Positions 7,956 through 17,077 of a DNA stretch of 49,398 nt are shown piece after piece. The notes beneath the pieces were generated by a model. It had not been told where the DNA came from. It was given only the letters and a program-made list of their open reading frames with translations, and did not search any database. Made by a program: the position numbers and the translations under genes. Positions within the stretch are counted from its first letter, which is position 1. Each line of letters opens with the position of its first letter. The stretch spans positions 1-49,398 of the forward strand of contig DAOMFL010000022.1 in assembly GCA_035429805.1 (NCBI GenBank), written 5' to 3'. Origin of the DNA: JALORV01 sp035429805 (GTDB lineage Bacteria; Pseudomonadota; Gammaproteobacteria; Burkholderiales; Burkholderiaceae_F).

Positions 7956-8867
7956 CTATCGCGCGATCGTCGCGTCGCCCAGCCGGCGCTCGGCCCACGC
8001 CTCTGTGGCGCTGTGCAGGAAGGCGGCTGCCGATCCGGCGCCGATGTGCGGAAGACCAAGGTGGCGTGCGGCGCGCTCGAGTTCACGCGGCACGTCGCGG
8101 CGATCGAGTGCACGGGCGCCGGTCTGCTTCGACAGTTTTTCGCCGCGCTCGTTGACGACGATGCCGACGTGCATGTAGCGCGGGGTCACGAGACCCAGGG
8201 CACGCTGCAGAGCGATCTGGCGCGGCGTGTTGTCGAGCAGGTCGGCGCCGCGCACGATGTCGGTGATGCGCTGTTCAGCGTCGTCGACGACGACGGCGAG
8301 CTGGTAGGCCCAGAATCCGTCGGCGCGTCGCGCGACGAAGTCGCCGACCTCGTCTTCGAGGCATTGCCCCTGGAGGCCGGCGATTCGGTCCTCGAACTGC
8401 ACCGGTTCGGCCGGCACGCGGAAGCGCCAGGCGCGAACCGGCCGGCCTCGGGTGCCCGAGCGGCAGGTCCCGGGATAGACGCTGCCGGGTGTGCCCGCCG
8501 CCGCGTGCGCCAGTTCGATCTCCGAGCGCGAACAGGCGCAGCCATAGACGTGCCCGGAGTTCACCAACCGGGCAAACGCGGCTTCGTAAAGTGTCCCGCG
8601 ACGGCTCTGATACGCGACCTTCTCGTCGGACTCCATGCCAAACGCTGCGAGCGTCTCGAGGATGTCTTGGGCGGCGCCAGGCACTTCGCGCGGAGGGTCG
8701 AGATCCTCGATGCGGACCAGCCAGACGCCGCGATGCGCGCGCGCGTCGAGCCAGCTTGCCAGCGCGGCGGCGAGCGAGCCGGCGTGCAGGGGCCCGGTGG
8801 GTGATGGCGCGAAGCGACCGCGGTAATCCTCCGGGCAGGGGCGGTGGGTCGGACTTGAGGACGGCAT
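7956..8867 (-). CDS. gluQ: Glutamyl-Q tRNA(Asp) synthetase
   Basis: GluQRS activates glutamate and attaches it to the queuosine base at position 34 of tRNA(Asp). It is a truncated glutamyl-tRNA synthetase without the anticodon-binding domain, and 303 aa is the expected length. Visible motifs are GRFAPSPTGPLHAGSL (HIGH-like class I signature), RIEDLDPPR, the zinc-site cysteines CACS and TCR around residues 120-145, and GEKLSKQTGA (KMSKS-like). No ribosome binding site stands out before the ATG at 8867. The gene converges with the M20 peptidase and diverges from the first diguanylate cyclase, whose TTG start is 54 bp away. Confidence 0.95.
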   Translation of the reverse strand: MPSSSPTHRPCPEDYRGRFAPSPTGPLHAGSLAAALASWLDARAHRGVWLVRIEDLDPPREVPGAAQDILETLAAFGMESDEKVAYQSRRGTLYEAAFARLVNSGHVYGCACSRSEIELAHAAAGTPGSVYPGTCRSGTRGRPVRAWRFRVPAEPVQFEDRIAGLQGQCLEDEVGDFVARRADGFWAYQLAVVVDDAEQRITDIVRGADLLDNTPRQIALQRALGLVTPRYMHVGIVVNERGEKLSKQTGARALDRRDVPRELERAARHLGLPHIGAGSAAAFLHSATEAWAERRLGDATIAR

Positions 8868-8921
8868 CGAGGGGATATCGACCCGATCGGCCGCGCAAAT
8901 CGCGGCTCGGGAGCAGGCCGT

Positions 8922-11309
8922 TTGCGGCGATTATCCGGCCACTCCCGCAGCCGCATTCGTCCGACTACCCGCCCACCCCGAGCCGTGGCCCGCCCTGCTG
9001 TCACCGTCGAACTCTTCAAGGTCGCCATCCGCCTCGGCCGGAACACGTGGTACGCGCCACTCGCATTCGGTCTGCTCGCAGTGCTGCTGCTGTGGCGCGA
9101 GGGCCGCATTCCGTTCGCGATCGCCTGGTGGACCGTGCTGGCGGCGACGATCGGCATGCGCGTCGCCTATTGCCAGCGTGCGCTGAAGGCGCTCGGCACC
9201 GATACGCGAACTGCGCCGCCGCGCACCGATGGCTATGCCACAGTGGCCGCGGCCGAGGGAGCGATCTGGGCCATTTTGCTGGTCGTGCTGCCGTCCGCGA
9301 GCGACTTCGGGCTTGGTTTCCAGATCGGCCTGACGATGCTGGTGCTGCTCGGCGTGCTGCTGCCGTTCGCGCCGGCCGGGCTGCCGTGGGTGGCGTTCGC
9401 GGTGCCGGTCGGCTTTGCGCAGCTGGTCGCACTGATGTCGCGCGAGTTCCCGGAGCACGAACTGATCATCCTGACCTGGGCGATGACGCTGGTCGGGGCC
9501 GCGCTTACGGCACAGTGGCTGAAGCGCGCGCTGTCGAACAACCTGTCGCTGCGTCATCGCGCCGATCTCGCCGCGAAAGCGCAGGAGCAGGCGAACGCGG
9601 AGCTCAATCGAAGCCGCGAACAGCTGCGCATCGCCCTCGATGCGATCGACGCGGGCATTGCGGATACCAACCTGATCACCGGGGAGCGCTTTTTTTCACC
9701 GCGCTACTGCAACATCCTCGGCTACGAGGACCGGGACACGTTCGTGAAGGAGTACCGGCTGTCGGAGGCGCTGCATCCCGACGATCGCCGGCGCGTGCTC
9801 GACGCGCGCCGCCGGCACGTCGAGTCCGGCGCGCCGCTGCGCGAGGAGTGCCGGCTGCGCCGTGCGGACGGCGCCTACGTCTGGGTGATCCTGCGTGGTG
9901 AGTCGGTGCGCGGCACCGACGGCAAGCCGACGCGGCTGGTGCTGTCGATCGTCGACAACACGGAACACCGCATCGCGCAGCTGCAGCTGGGCGACAGCGA
10001 GCGCCGCTACCGCGCTCTGGTCGAGGCGTCGCCGTCGCTGATCTGGGTGTGCGATGAGAAGGGCAAGCTCACCTTCGTGTCCGAACGGGCGTGCCGGCAC
10101 ATGTTCGGCGTCGAGCCGCGCGATGTCATCGGGCGCCATGTCGCCGAATTCAACGGACCGGGCTTCACGCGCCGCGAATTCCTGCGCCGCTTCTCGCCGG
10201 CGATGCACGGCCGCCCCGTGTTCGAGATGGAAGCGGTGCTGCGCGACCGTCGTGGCGAGCCGCTGCACGTCAGCGTCAGCGCGTTGCCGATGCTGAATGC
10301 TGCAGGCCAGGTCGAGTCGGTGACGGGCGTCTGTGCCGACATCACGGTGCTGAAGCTGCGTGAGCGCGAGCTCAACATCGCGATGCGCAACCAGCAGGCG
10401 GTGTTCGACGCCGCGGGCGAGGGCATCGTGTTCGTGCGCAACGGACGCATCGACGGTCCCAATCGTGCGCTGGCGCGAATGCTCGGAGTGACGCGCGAGC
10501 TGCTGGTCGGCCAGCCGGTCGAAGAGATCCTGGCGACGCGCAGTGACTGGGAAACGATCGATCAGGCGACGCGCGCGGCGAGTGTGCGCGACGATGCCGC
10601 GATCCACGAGGTCATGCTGCGCGCGAATGACGGCCGCAACGTCTGGTGCCAGCTCACCTCGCGCCGCATCGGCGACGGCGCTGCCAGCATCCTCGTGCTC
10701 ACCGACATCACGTCGCTGAAGCGGCGCGAGGAACTGGCGTGGCACCAGGCCAACCACGACGATCTGACCGGCCTGCCGAACCGCCGGCAGCTCGGCGAAC
10801 ACGCGCGGCGACTGCTGTCCGTGGCGCTGCAGAAGCGCCGGCTGGCGGCTGTCCTGGTGCTGGACCTCGACGGGTTCAAGGAAATCAACGACCTGTTCGG
10901 CCATTCTTATGGTGACAACCTGCTGAAGCGCGTGGCGCTGCGCCTGTCCGGCGTGTTGCGCGACTACGACGTCGTGGCGCGGACCGGCGGCGACGAGTTC
11001 GTCGTGCTGCTGCCCGAGATCGAACAGCCGTCGACCGCGATGGTCGTGGCCGAAAAGCTGATCGCGGCGGCGAGCGAGAACGTCGAGAACCTCGGCCGTT
11101 CGATGCGGCTGCACGCCAGCGTCGGCGTCGCACTCTTCCCGAGCGATGGCCACGACTTCGAGACGCTGCTGGCTGCTGCCGACAGCGCCATGTACGCCGC
11201 GAAGGCGGGGGGCAAGAATCGCTATCAGCTGGCCGGCGAGCTCGCATCCGCGGCCATCGACTCCGCGGGCAGTCCGCGCGTCCAAAGCGCCGTCGGCGCA
11301 CGTTCATAA
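8922..11309 (+). CDS. Membrane PAS-GGDEF diguanylate cyclase (first of a pair)
   Basis: A 795-aa c-di-GMP synthase. Residues about 45-200 carry five or six transmembrane helices forming a sensor I do not recognise as a named MASE type. Three PAS-like domains follow (about 232-355, 360-480 and 485-600; the first has the PAS/PAC pattern LHPDDRRRV and GTDGKPTRLVLSIVDNTEHR). The GGDEF domain begins at HDDLTGLPNR (612-621), has intact GGDEF at 689-693 and an I-site RxxD (RDYD, 680-683) five residues before it. It is therefore predicted to be active and product-inhibited. No EAL domain is present. I use the TTG at 8922, which has GGGAG 8 bp upstream; a GTG at 8985 in the same frame is the alternative. 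Confidence 0.9.
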   Translation: MRRLSGHSRSRIRPTTRPPRAVARPAVTVELFKVAIRLGRNTWYAPLAFGLLAVLLLWREGRIPFAIAWWTVLAATIGMRVAYCQRALKALGTDTRTAPPRTDGYATVAAAEGAIWAILLVVLPSASDFGLGFQIGLTMLVLLGVLLPFAPAGLPWVAFAVPVGFAQLVALMSREFPEHELIILTWAMTLVGAALTAQWLKRALSNNLSLRHRADLAAKAQEQANAELNRSREQLRIALDAIDAGIADTNLITGERFFSPRYCNILGYEDRDTFVKEYRLSEALHPDDRRRVLDARRRHVESGAPLREECRLRRADGAYVWVILRGESVRGTDGKPTRLVLSIVDNTEHRIAQLQLGDSERRYRALVEASPSLIWVCDEKGKLTFVSERACRHMFGVEPRDVIGRHVAEFNGPGFTRREFLRRFSPAMHGRPVFEMEAVLRDRRGEPLHVSVSALPMLNAAGQVESVTGVCADITVLKLRERELNIAMRNQQAVFDAAGEGIVFVRNGRIDGPNRALARMLGVTRELLVGQPVEEILATRSDWETIDQATRAASVRDDAAIHEVMLRANDGRNVWCQLTSRRIGDGAASILVLTDITSLKRREELAWHQANHDDLTGLPNRRQLGEHARRLLSVALQKRRLAAVLVLDLDGFKEINDLFGHSYGDNLLKRVALRLSGVLRDYDVVARTGGDEFVVLLPEIEQPSTAMVVAEKLIAAASENVENLGRSMRLHASVGVALFPSDGHDFETLLAAADSAMYAAKAGGKNRYQLAGELASAAIDSAGSPRVQSAVGARS

Positions 11310-11435
11310 TCCGTTCGGATTAACCTTCGGTCGCCCGACCGTCGGCAATTGCTGCCGCTTCCGGCGGCCCGTTAGCATTTCCTGTCAGGAGCCCGAGCCC
11401 GCGAGTCCGCGCGGGCTTCGTGCCAACCGGAGTCT

Positions 11436-14400
11436 GTGATCAAGACCAGGACCTCGAATTGGGGATTCACCGGCCGGCGCGGTGCGGGCACCTCGCGCGT
11501 AGTCGAACTGCCGTTTGACCTGCGTACCGCATTCGCGGTCGAGCGCCGCCTGCTGCCCGCCCTGCTGCTGATCGGACTGGTCGCAGCGGCGAGCGCGAGC
11601 GCGGCCGGGGCGCCGCCGCTGATCTGGGGCTGGCTGGCGCTGTATGCGGCCAACTCCTCTGCGCGATACCTGCTGGCAGTGACCTACGCCGATGTGCGCC
11701 GCCCGATCAGCGGCGATGACCGCTGCGGCCGCCAATATGTGGCCACGGCCGTTTTCGACGTCGTGCTGTGGGCCGCACTGCTGGCGCTGGTGCCGCAGCC
11801 GGGAGCCTTCGTCGCCGGAGCCGGCGCCTTCGCCGCCAGTGGAGCGGTGCTGCTGGCAGCGCTGAGCTTCGGCAGCTGGCCGCGCGTCTGGACGTTCTAC
11901 GTCGCGGCGTGGGTCGTGGTTGCGGGGGTCGTCGCGGTGCGCACCAGCGGAACGCTGGCAAGTTTCGCCGTCGCGTTTCCCCTGTGGCTGCTGGCGGTCT
12001 GGTGGCTCGGGCGGCAGCAGCCGCTTGCGCGGCACGCCGAGCAGCATGCGGCAAAGACATTCATCAGCAATCCGACCAAATTCGGCTGGCAGGCCGCGAT
12101 ACACGCGATGCCGACGCCGGTCATCGTCGCGCGCAACGGACGCATCATCGAGGTCAACCGCTCCGCCTGCGAGTTCATCGGCCGCAGCGAACGCTCGATC
12201 GTCGGCACCGCCATCGAGGAATGTCTGCTCGCCGCGCCGCCTGAAGCCCTGCTGCCGGAGCAGCATCGTTCGGAATCGAGTGCCACCGTGGAGATCCGAC
12301 CCGTCGACCGGACCTTCGATGGCACGCCATGGTCGGGACGCGTGCGCTACATGGAGCCGGGCCGTGCGACGTCGATCGTCGTCATCGCGCTGACCCAGTC
12401 AGCACGGGAGCCGTTCGGACCGGCGCGGCTGACGGAGGACGCGCGCCGCTTTGCGGAGTGGGTCGGCGGACTGCAGGGTCTGCCGTGGTACCGCGATGAG
12501 CGCGGCCTGCTGGTGGTTCCGTCGGAGTTTCCGCTGCCCGACCCCGCGCAGCAGACGGCCGACGCGGCTGCGTTTCCGCTGGACTACCTGCTGCAGCCCG
12601 CCGATCGCGAGCGCATCGGCCCCATCTACCGCGAGATGCTCCGATCCGGCGGCGTCCTGGACGAGCGCGTGTCCCTGCGCGATGCGCAGGGCGCGGTGCG
12701 CGAAGTGCGCCTGTCATGCATGGCACGTCCGAGCGGTGCCGAAGGCACGGCACCTGTTATCGGCACCATCGGTCCTGCAACGCCGCTGCCAGTGCGCGCG
12801 CCGGCCGACCCAGGCGCGGACCTCCTGTCGCGGTTGCCCGTCGTGGTCTGGCTCGTCGATTCGAGCGGCCGCGTGCTGCACGCGACCGGCGCCGAGCCGC
12901 GCCGCTGGGGCATGGTGATCGAGGCACGCATGCGTCCGGAGTGGCAGCGCGCCTTTGCGTTCAAGCCGGAATCGCTGCCGGGCGTGCAGCTGGCGATGCA
13001 GAAAGCGCTGGCCGGTCGTCCCAGCTACGACGTGCGCAATTCACGCACGAGCCTTTCGGGTGGGTTGCTGAACCTGCGCAGTCATTTCGTGCCTTACGCG
13101 GGCCGGCAGCTGCAGGCCGTGCTGGTGATGGACACGATCGCCTCGCCGCAGGAGGTGCTCGAGATCGACCGGCTCAAGCGCAGCAAGGCCCAGTACAAGT
13201 CGCTGGTGGAAGCCTCGGCCAGCCTGATCTGGGCCTGCGATGCGGACTTCACGCTGACCTTCGCCAGCCGGCGCGCCGCGCGCGTGATCTACGGATACGA
13301 GACCCGCGAACTGCTCGGCAGGCCGGTCGACGTCCTGATGCCGTCGGACAGCGACCAGCCGGCGCTGCGACGTGCGTTCGAAGGCCTGCGCGAGGGTCGC
13401 GCGATCCGCGATCTCGAAGCGGTGCACATGACGCAGGACGGCCGCCGCGTCATCGTCTCGATCAGTGCGGTGCCGCTGCGCCAGCCCGATGGGCGTTTTG
13501 CCGGCGCCGTCGGCATGAACGCCGATCTTACGGCGCTGAAGTCGCGCGAAACGCGCCTGTCCGAAGCGCTGCGCGTGGAGCGCACGGTGCTCGATTCCGC
13601 GGGCCAGGCGATCGCGGTCGTCAAGCAGGGACTGGTGCAGCGCTGCAACGACGCGTTCCTGCGCCTGGCCGGGCTGCCGCCGGAGCAGCTGGCGCGTACG
13701 CCGCTGCATGACTGCCTGATGGACGGCAGCGACTGGGACGAACTGAGCGCAGCGGCGGACGAAGCGCGCGCGCGCGACCAGGCCGTCGTGCGCGAGCTGC
13801 GCGTGCACAGCGGGGCGCGCCTCGGCCACGGCGAGGGCGCGGCGTGGTGCCAGGTGACCGCACGTTCGATTGCCGCTGGCGAGTTCGTGCTGGTCATCGC
13901 CGATATCGACACGATCAAGCGCCGCGAGGCCAGCGCGCTGCACGAGGCGCAGCACGATGACCTGACCGGTCTGCCGAACCGCCGGCTGCTCGCCGAGCGC
14001 GCTGCCGCGGCGCTCGCGACATCGGAGCTGCGCAAGGTCTCGTGCGCGGTGATGGCGATCGACCTCGACGGTTTCAAGGAAGTCAACGACCGCTACGGCC
14101 ACGAGGTCGGTGACGACACGTTGCGCGAAATTGCGGCGCGTCTGACGCGCGTGATGCGTCCGCAGGATACGGTGGCGCGCCGCGGCGGCGATGAATTTGC
14201 GGTCCTCGTACCCGATGTCGGGTCGACCGTCGAGGTCGAACGCATCGCTGCACGCCTGCTGCAGGTGGTGGCCCAGCCGGTTGCGCAGCAGGGCCGGCCG
14301 ACGCTCGGTGTGTCGGCCAGCATCGGCATCGCACTGGCACCGGACCAGGGCCGCGACCTCGAGCGGCTCCTGCAGCTTGCCGACCTCGCGATGTACGACG

Positions 14401-14498
14401 CGAAGCTGAAAGGCAAGAATCGCTATGCCTTTGCGCAGGGCGCCGGCCTCCCGGCCAACGTCACGCAACTGATGCCGCGCGCGTCGCGGATCACCTGA
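11436..14498 (+). CDS. Membrane multi-PAS GGDEF diguanylate cyclase (second of a pair)
   Basis: A 1020-aa relative of the preceding gene: about five N-terminal helices (residues 36-195), several PAS-like modules, then GGDEF. The clearest PAS domain runs about 585-705 (KAQYKSLVEASASLIWACD, nearly the same phrase as RYRALVEASPSLIWVCD in the neighbour). HDDLTGLPNR lies near residue 841, GGDEF at 917-921, with I-site RPQD at 908-911, so synthesis and feedback inhibition are both expected. No EAL. The GTG at 11436 is preceded by GGAG at short spacing. The matching order and wording of the PAS, linker and GGDEF parts suggest the two genes arose by tandem duplication, with extra PAS modules gained here. 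The stimulus is unknown. Confidence 0.9.
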   Translation: MIKTRTSNWGFTGRRGAGTSRVVELPFDLRTAFAVERRLLPALLLIGLVAAASASAAGAPPLIWGWLALYAANSSARYLLAVTYADVRRPISGDDRCGRQYVATAVFDVVLWAALLALVPQPGAFVAGAGAFAASGAVLLAALSFGSWPRVWTFYVAAWVVVAGVVAVRTSGTLASFAVAFPLWLLAVWWLGRQQPLARHAEQHAAKTFISNPTKFGWQAAIHAMPTPVIVARNGRIIEVNRSACEFIGRSERSIVGTAIEECLLAAPPEALLPEQHRSESSATVEIRPVDRTFDGTPWSGRVRYMEPGRATSIVVIALTQSAREPFGPARLTEDARRFAEWVGGLQGLPWYRDERGLLVVPSEFPLPDPAQQTADAAAFPLDYLLQPADRERIGPIYREMLRSGGVLDERVSLRDAQGAVREVRLSCMARPSGAEGTAPVIGTIGPATPLPVRAPADPGADLLSRLPVVVWLVDSSGRVLHATGAEPRRWGMVIEARMRPEWQRAFAFKPESLPGVQLAMQKALAGRPSYDVRNSRTSLSGGLLNLRSHFVPYAGRQLQAVLVMDTIASPQEVLEIDRLKRSKAQYKSLVEASASLIWACDADFTLTFASRRAARVIYGYETRELLGRPVDVLMPSDSDQPALRRAFEGLREGRAIRDLEAVHMTQDGRRVIVSISAVPLRQPDGRFAGAVGMNADLTALKSRETRLSEALRVERTVLDSAGQAIAVVKQGLVQRCNDAFLRLAGLPPEQLARTPLHDCLMDGSDWDELSAAADEARARDQAVVRELRVHSGARLGHGEGAAWCQVTARSIAAGEFVLVIADIDTIKRREASALHEAQHDDLTGLPNRRLLAERAAAALATSELRKVSCAVMAIDLDGFKEVNDRYGHEVGDDTLREIAARLTRVMRPQDTVARRGGDEFAVLVPDVGSTVEVERIAARLLQVVAQPVAQQGRPTLGVSASIGIALAPDQGRDLERLLQLADLAMYDAKLKGKNRYAFAQGAGLPANVTQLMPRASRIT

Positions 14499-14662
14499 GC
14501 GCCTCAAGCGGCCGCGGCATCGGGGCCGGCACGGGTACATTCACGGAAACTGGACCGGTCTTTGTTTCCGATCCCGATGACCTTGGTCGGGTTTGGCCCG
14601 GTTGTGCTTCCAGGGCGGCGTTGCGGACCCGCGATGGCGCTGAAACCTCAGGAGACAGATCG

Positions 14663-15361
14663 ATGATGTCGATCCGACGCGGCAACGAACGCGGCTACGC
14701 CGATCACGGCTGGCTCAAGTCCTTTCACAGCTTCTCGTTTGCTGAATATCACGACCCGCGATTTATGGGCTTCGGACCGCTGCGGGTCATCAACGAAGAC
14801 CGCGTCGCGCCCGGCATGGGATTCGGCACCCACGGTCACCGCGACATGGAGATCATCAGCTACGTCCTCGATGGCGAACTGGCGCACCGGGACAGCATGG
14901 GCAACGGTTCGGTGATCCGGCCGGGCGACGTGCAGCGCATGAGCGCGGGGCGCGGCGTCATGCATTCGGAGTTCAATCATGCCAAGACGCAGACGACGCA
15001 CTTCCTGCAGATCTGGATCCAGCCCGACCGCACCGGCATCGAGCCGAGCTACGAGGAAAAGCGCTTCGACGCGGCGGACAAGCGCGGCCGGCTGCGCCTC
15101 GTCGCGTCGCCGGACGGCACCGACGGTTCGGTCGTGATCCACCAGAATGCACGCGTGTACGCTGGGCTCTTCGACGGCGCGGAAGCGGCCGCGTTGTCTG
15201 TCTCGGCCGGACGTCGTGTCTATGTCCACGTGGCGCTGGGCGACGTGGCCGTCAACGGGCAGAAGCTTTCGGCGGGCGACGCCGTGATGCTCGAGGGCGA
15301 GTCACAGGTGGAACTGGCGTCCGGACGCGCGGCGGAAGTGCTGGTGTTCGATCTGCCCTGA
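14663..15361 (+). CDS. Pirin family protein (YhaK/YhhW-like bicupin)
   Basis: 232 aa, the usual size of bacterial pirins. The N-terminal cupin has the metal-binding set: GFGTHGHRDMEIISYVLDGEL (two His), the later His of GRGVMHSEFN, and the Glu in that stretch. The C-terminal cupin (from about residue 140) lacks these residues, as usual. E. coli relatives have quercetin 2,3-dioxygenase activity in vitro, but natural roles are unclear. I start at the ATG at 14663, which has AGGAG 8 bp upstream, rather than the earlier in-frame start at 14621. A DoxX gene follows 21 bp later with its own GGAGG, so the two are probably one transcript. Such pairs are common in proteobacteria and often respond to oxidative or electrophile stress. 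Confidence 0.92.
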   Translation: MMSIRRGNERGYADHGWLKSFHSFSFAEYHDPRFMGFGPLRVINEDRVAPGMGFGTHGHRDMEIISYVLDGELAHRDSMGNGSVIRPGDVQRMSAGRGVMHSEFNHAKTQTTHFLQIWIQPDRTGIEPSYEEKRFDAADKRGRLRLVASPDGTDGSVVIHQNARVYAGLFDGAEAAALSVSAGRRVYVHVALGDVAVNGQKLSAGDAVMLEGESQVELASGRAAEVLVFDLP

Positions 15362-15382
15362 AGTCAAACCGGAGGAAGCAAA

Positions 15383-15784
15383 ATGAGCAAGACACTGTCG
15401 GACGCAGTCGCACTGATCGGCCGGATCCTGCTGGCGGTGATGTTCGTCTACGCCGGCTACGGCAAGATCGGCGGCTTCGCCGGCACAGCCGGATACATTG
15501 CGTCCATGGGCCTGCCGGTGCCGCAGTTGCTGGCCGCGGGATCCATCGCGCTTGAAATCGGTGCCGGACTGATGCTGATCGTCGGCTGGAAGGCGCGTTG
15601 GGCCGCGCTGGCCCTGGCAGCGTTCACCGTTCTCGCGAGCATGATCTTCCACCGGTTCTGGGAAGCCCCGGCTGCCCAGTACATGACGCAGCAGCTGTTC
15701 TTCCTGAAGAACCTGGCGGTGACGGGTGGCCTGCTGATGGTCGCGGCCCTGGGGGCCGGCCGCTGGAGCGTCGACCGGCGCTGA
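15383..15784 (+). CDS. DoxX family membrane protein
   Basis: A small 133-aa inner-membrane protein with four hydrophobic helices and the DoxX opening RILLAVMFVYAGYGKIGGF. A GGAGG ribosome binding site precedes the ATG. DoxX relatives are linked to thiol or redox homeostasis in some bacteria, but a biochemical activity is not defined for this branch. It sits directly downstream of pirin on the same strand and converges with the esterase gene, whose stop codon is 4 bp away. Confidence 0.9.
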   Translation: MSKTLSDAVALIGRILLAVMFVYAGYGKIGGFAGTAGYIASMGLPVPQLLAAGSIALEIGAGLMLIVGWKARWAALALAAFTVLASMIFHRFWEAPAAQYMTQQLFFLKNLAVTGGLLMVAALGAGRWSVDRR

Positions 15785-15788
15785 CGCG

Positions 15789-16460
15789 CTACGCGAGCAC
15801 GCGCCGCAGGAATGCGGCGATCTGCCGGATCTCGTCTTCGCACACCGAGTGCGGCATTTCGTACTCGTGCCACTCGATCGCATAGCCGGCGGCCTTCAGC
15901 CGGTCGCGGGACGTCACTGCGCGTTCCAGTGGAATCACCGGATCACTGCGGCCGTGCACCATGAGGATCGGCACGCCGGCGCTCTCGGGCGCCCGCTCGG
16001 CATCGAACTCGGCCGCCAGCGGCAGATAGGTGGACAGCGCCATCAGCCCGGCGAGCGGCACGCGCTGGCGCAGTCCGGTTTGCAGCGTGATCGCGCCGCC
16101 CTGGGAGAACCCGGCGAGCACGATGCGTGAACGCGGCATGCCGCGCCCGACTTCGCGCTCGATCAGCGCCTCGACCTGCTGCTGCGACTCGCGGATGCCC
16201 TGTTCGTCCTCGCGGCGGACGAGGTCGTTGCCGAGGATGTCGTACCAGGCGCGCATCACATAGCCGCCGTTGATCGTCACGGGACGGGTCGGCGCGTGCG
16301 GGAACACGTAGCGCGCCGCCGGGGCCTGCAGGTGCTCGAGTTCGCGCACGACGGGGACGAAGTCGTAGCCATCGGCGCCGAGTCCGTGCAGCCAGATCAC
16401 GCTCAGGGCCGGCGAGGGGCTGGTCTGCAGTTCGACCGCCTGCAATGCGTCGTTCGTCAT
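15789..16460 (-). CDS. Carboxylesterase / phospholipase-like alpha/beta hydrolase
   Basis: 223 aa of the carboxylesterase/acyl-protein thioesterase family (EstB-like). The oxyanion and N-terminal motif VIWLHGLGADGYDF, nucleophile elbow GFSQGG (Ser near 119), acid in HGRSDPVIPLE (Asp near 173) and base in YEMPHSVC (His near 204) make a full catalytic triad. It hydrolyses short acyl or aryl esters; the natural substrate is unknown. It overlaps mog by 4 bp (ATGA), so translation is probably coupled in the yjgA-mog-esterase operon. Confidence 0.92.
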   Translation of the reverse strand: MTNDALQAVELQTSPSPALSVIWLHGLGADGYDFVPVVRELEHLQAPAARYVFPHAPTRPVTINGGYVMRAWYDILGNDLVRREDEQGIRESQQQVEALIEREVGRGMPRSRIVLAGFSQGGAITLQTGLRQRVPLAGLMALSTYLPLAAEFDAERAPESAGVPILMVHGRSDPVIPLERAVTSRDRLKAAGYAIEWHEYEMPHSVCEDEIRQIAAFLRRVLA

Positions 16461-17077
16461 GGGGCTGCCTTGCGCAGGGCGCTCTTGGGGCGGAACGCCC
16501 TGACGACGTCCTCGCGCGTTTCAATGTAGGGGCCGCCGATCAGGTCGATGCAGTAAGGCACCGCGGCAAAGATGCCGTGCACGCGCGGACTGCCCTCGGG
16601 CGTCTTCAGCCCTTCCAGCGTTTCCGCAATCGCCTTCGGCTGACCGGGCAGGTTGAGGATCAGTGCGGCGTGGTTCGTGGTCTCGCGCAGCACGCCGACC
16701 TGGCGCGACAGGATTCCCGTAGCCACGAATTCGAGCGAGATGCGCCGCATCTGCTCCCCGAAGCCCGGCATCTCGCGGGTGGCCACCGCCAGCGTGGCTT
16801 CCGGCGTCACGTCGCGCCGGGCCGGGCCGGTGCCGCCCGTCGTCAGCACGAGATCGCAGCCAACGTCGTCGACCAGTTCGATCAGTGTCCGTTCGATGGC
16901 GCTGCGCTCGTCGGCGATCAACCGCTCGTGGGCCTGCCAGGGCGAGGAAAGCGCGCGCTCGAACCAGGCCCTGAGGCCGGGCAATCCCTGGTCTGCATAG
17001 ACACCCTGCGAGGCGCGGTCGGAGATCGAGACCAGCCCGAGCAGCAGTTCGTCGCGATGCCTGCGTTCAGCCTTCAT
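16457..17077 (-). CDS. mog: Molybdopterin adenylyltransferase
   Basis: Mog adenylates molybdopterin before molybdenum insertion in cofactor synthesis. The 206-aa frame begins at the ATG at 17077, and earlier in-frame codons fall inside yjgA and have no family similarity. Motifs: GLVSISDRASQGVYADQG at the start, the MPT-binding TTGGTGPARRDVTPEAT (GGTG), the PGFGEQMR loop, and NLPGQPKAIAETL near the end. The start overlaps the end of yjgA by 11 bp and the stop overlaps the esterase start by 4 bp. No molybdoenzyme is encoded in this window, so its clients lie elsewhere. Confidence 0.95.
   Translation of the reverse strand: MKAERRHRDELLLGLVSISDRASQGVYADQGLPGLRAWFERALSSPWQAHERLIADERSAIERTLIELVDDVGCDLVLTTGGTGPARRDVTPEATLAVATREMPGFGEQMRRISLEFVATGILSRQVGVLRETTNHAALILNLPGQPKAIAETLEGLKTPEGSPRVHGIFAAVPYCIDLIGGPYIETREDVVRAFRPKSALRKAAP

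Noticed and set aside
7951..7960. Abutting stop codons of the M20 peptidase and gluQ as something special
   Set aside because: Zero-gap convergent genes are common in compact genomes; nothing else unusual is seen there.
11307..11322. TAATCC-GTTC-GGATTA palindrome at the stop of the first cyclase, as a terminator
   Set aside because: Only a 6-bp stem and no U-run follows; a second short palindrome at 11329-11342 is no better. Transcription may continue into the second cyclase.
11385..11435. Leader of the second cyclase considered as a c-di-GMP riboswitch
   Set aside because: There is a GC hairpin (GCCCGCG/CGCGGGC) but I cannot find the conserved GEMM core sequences.
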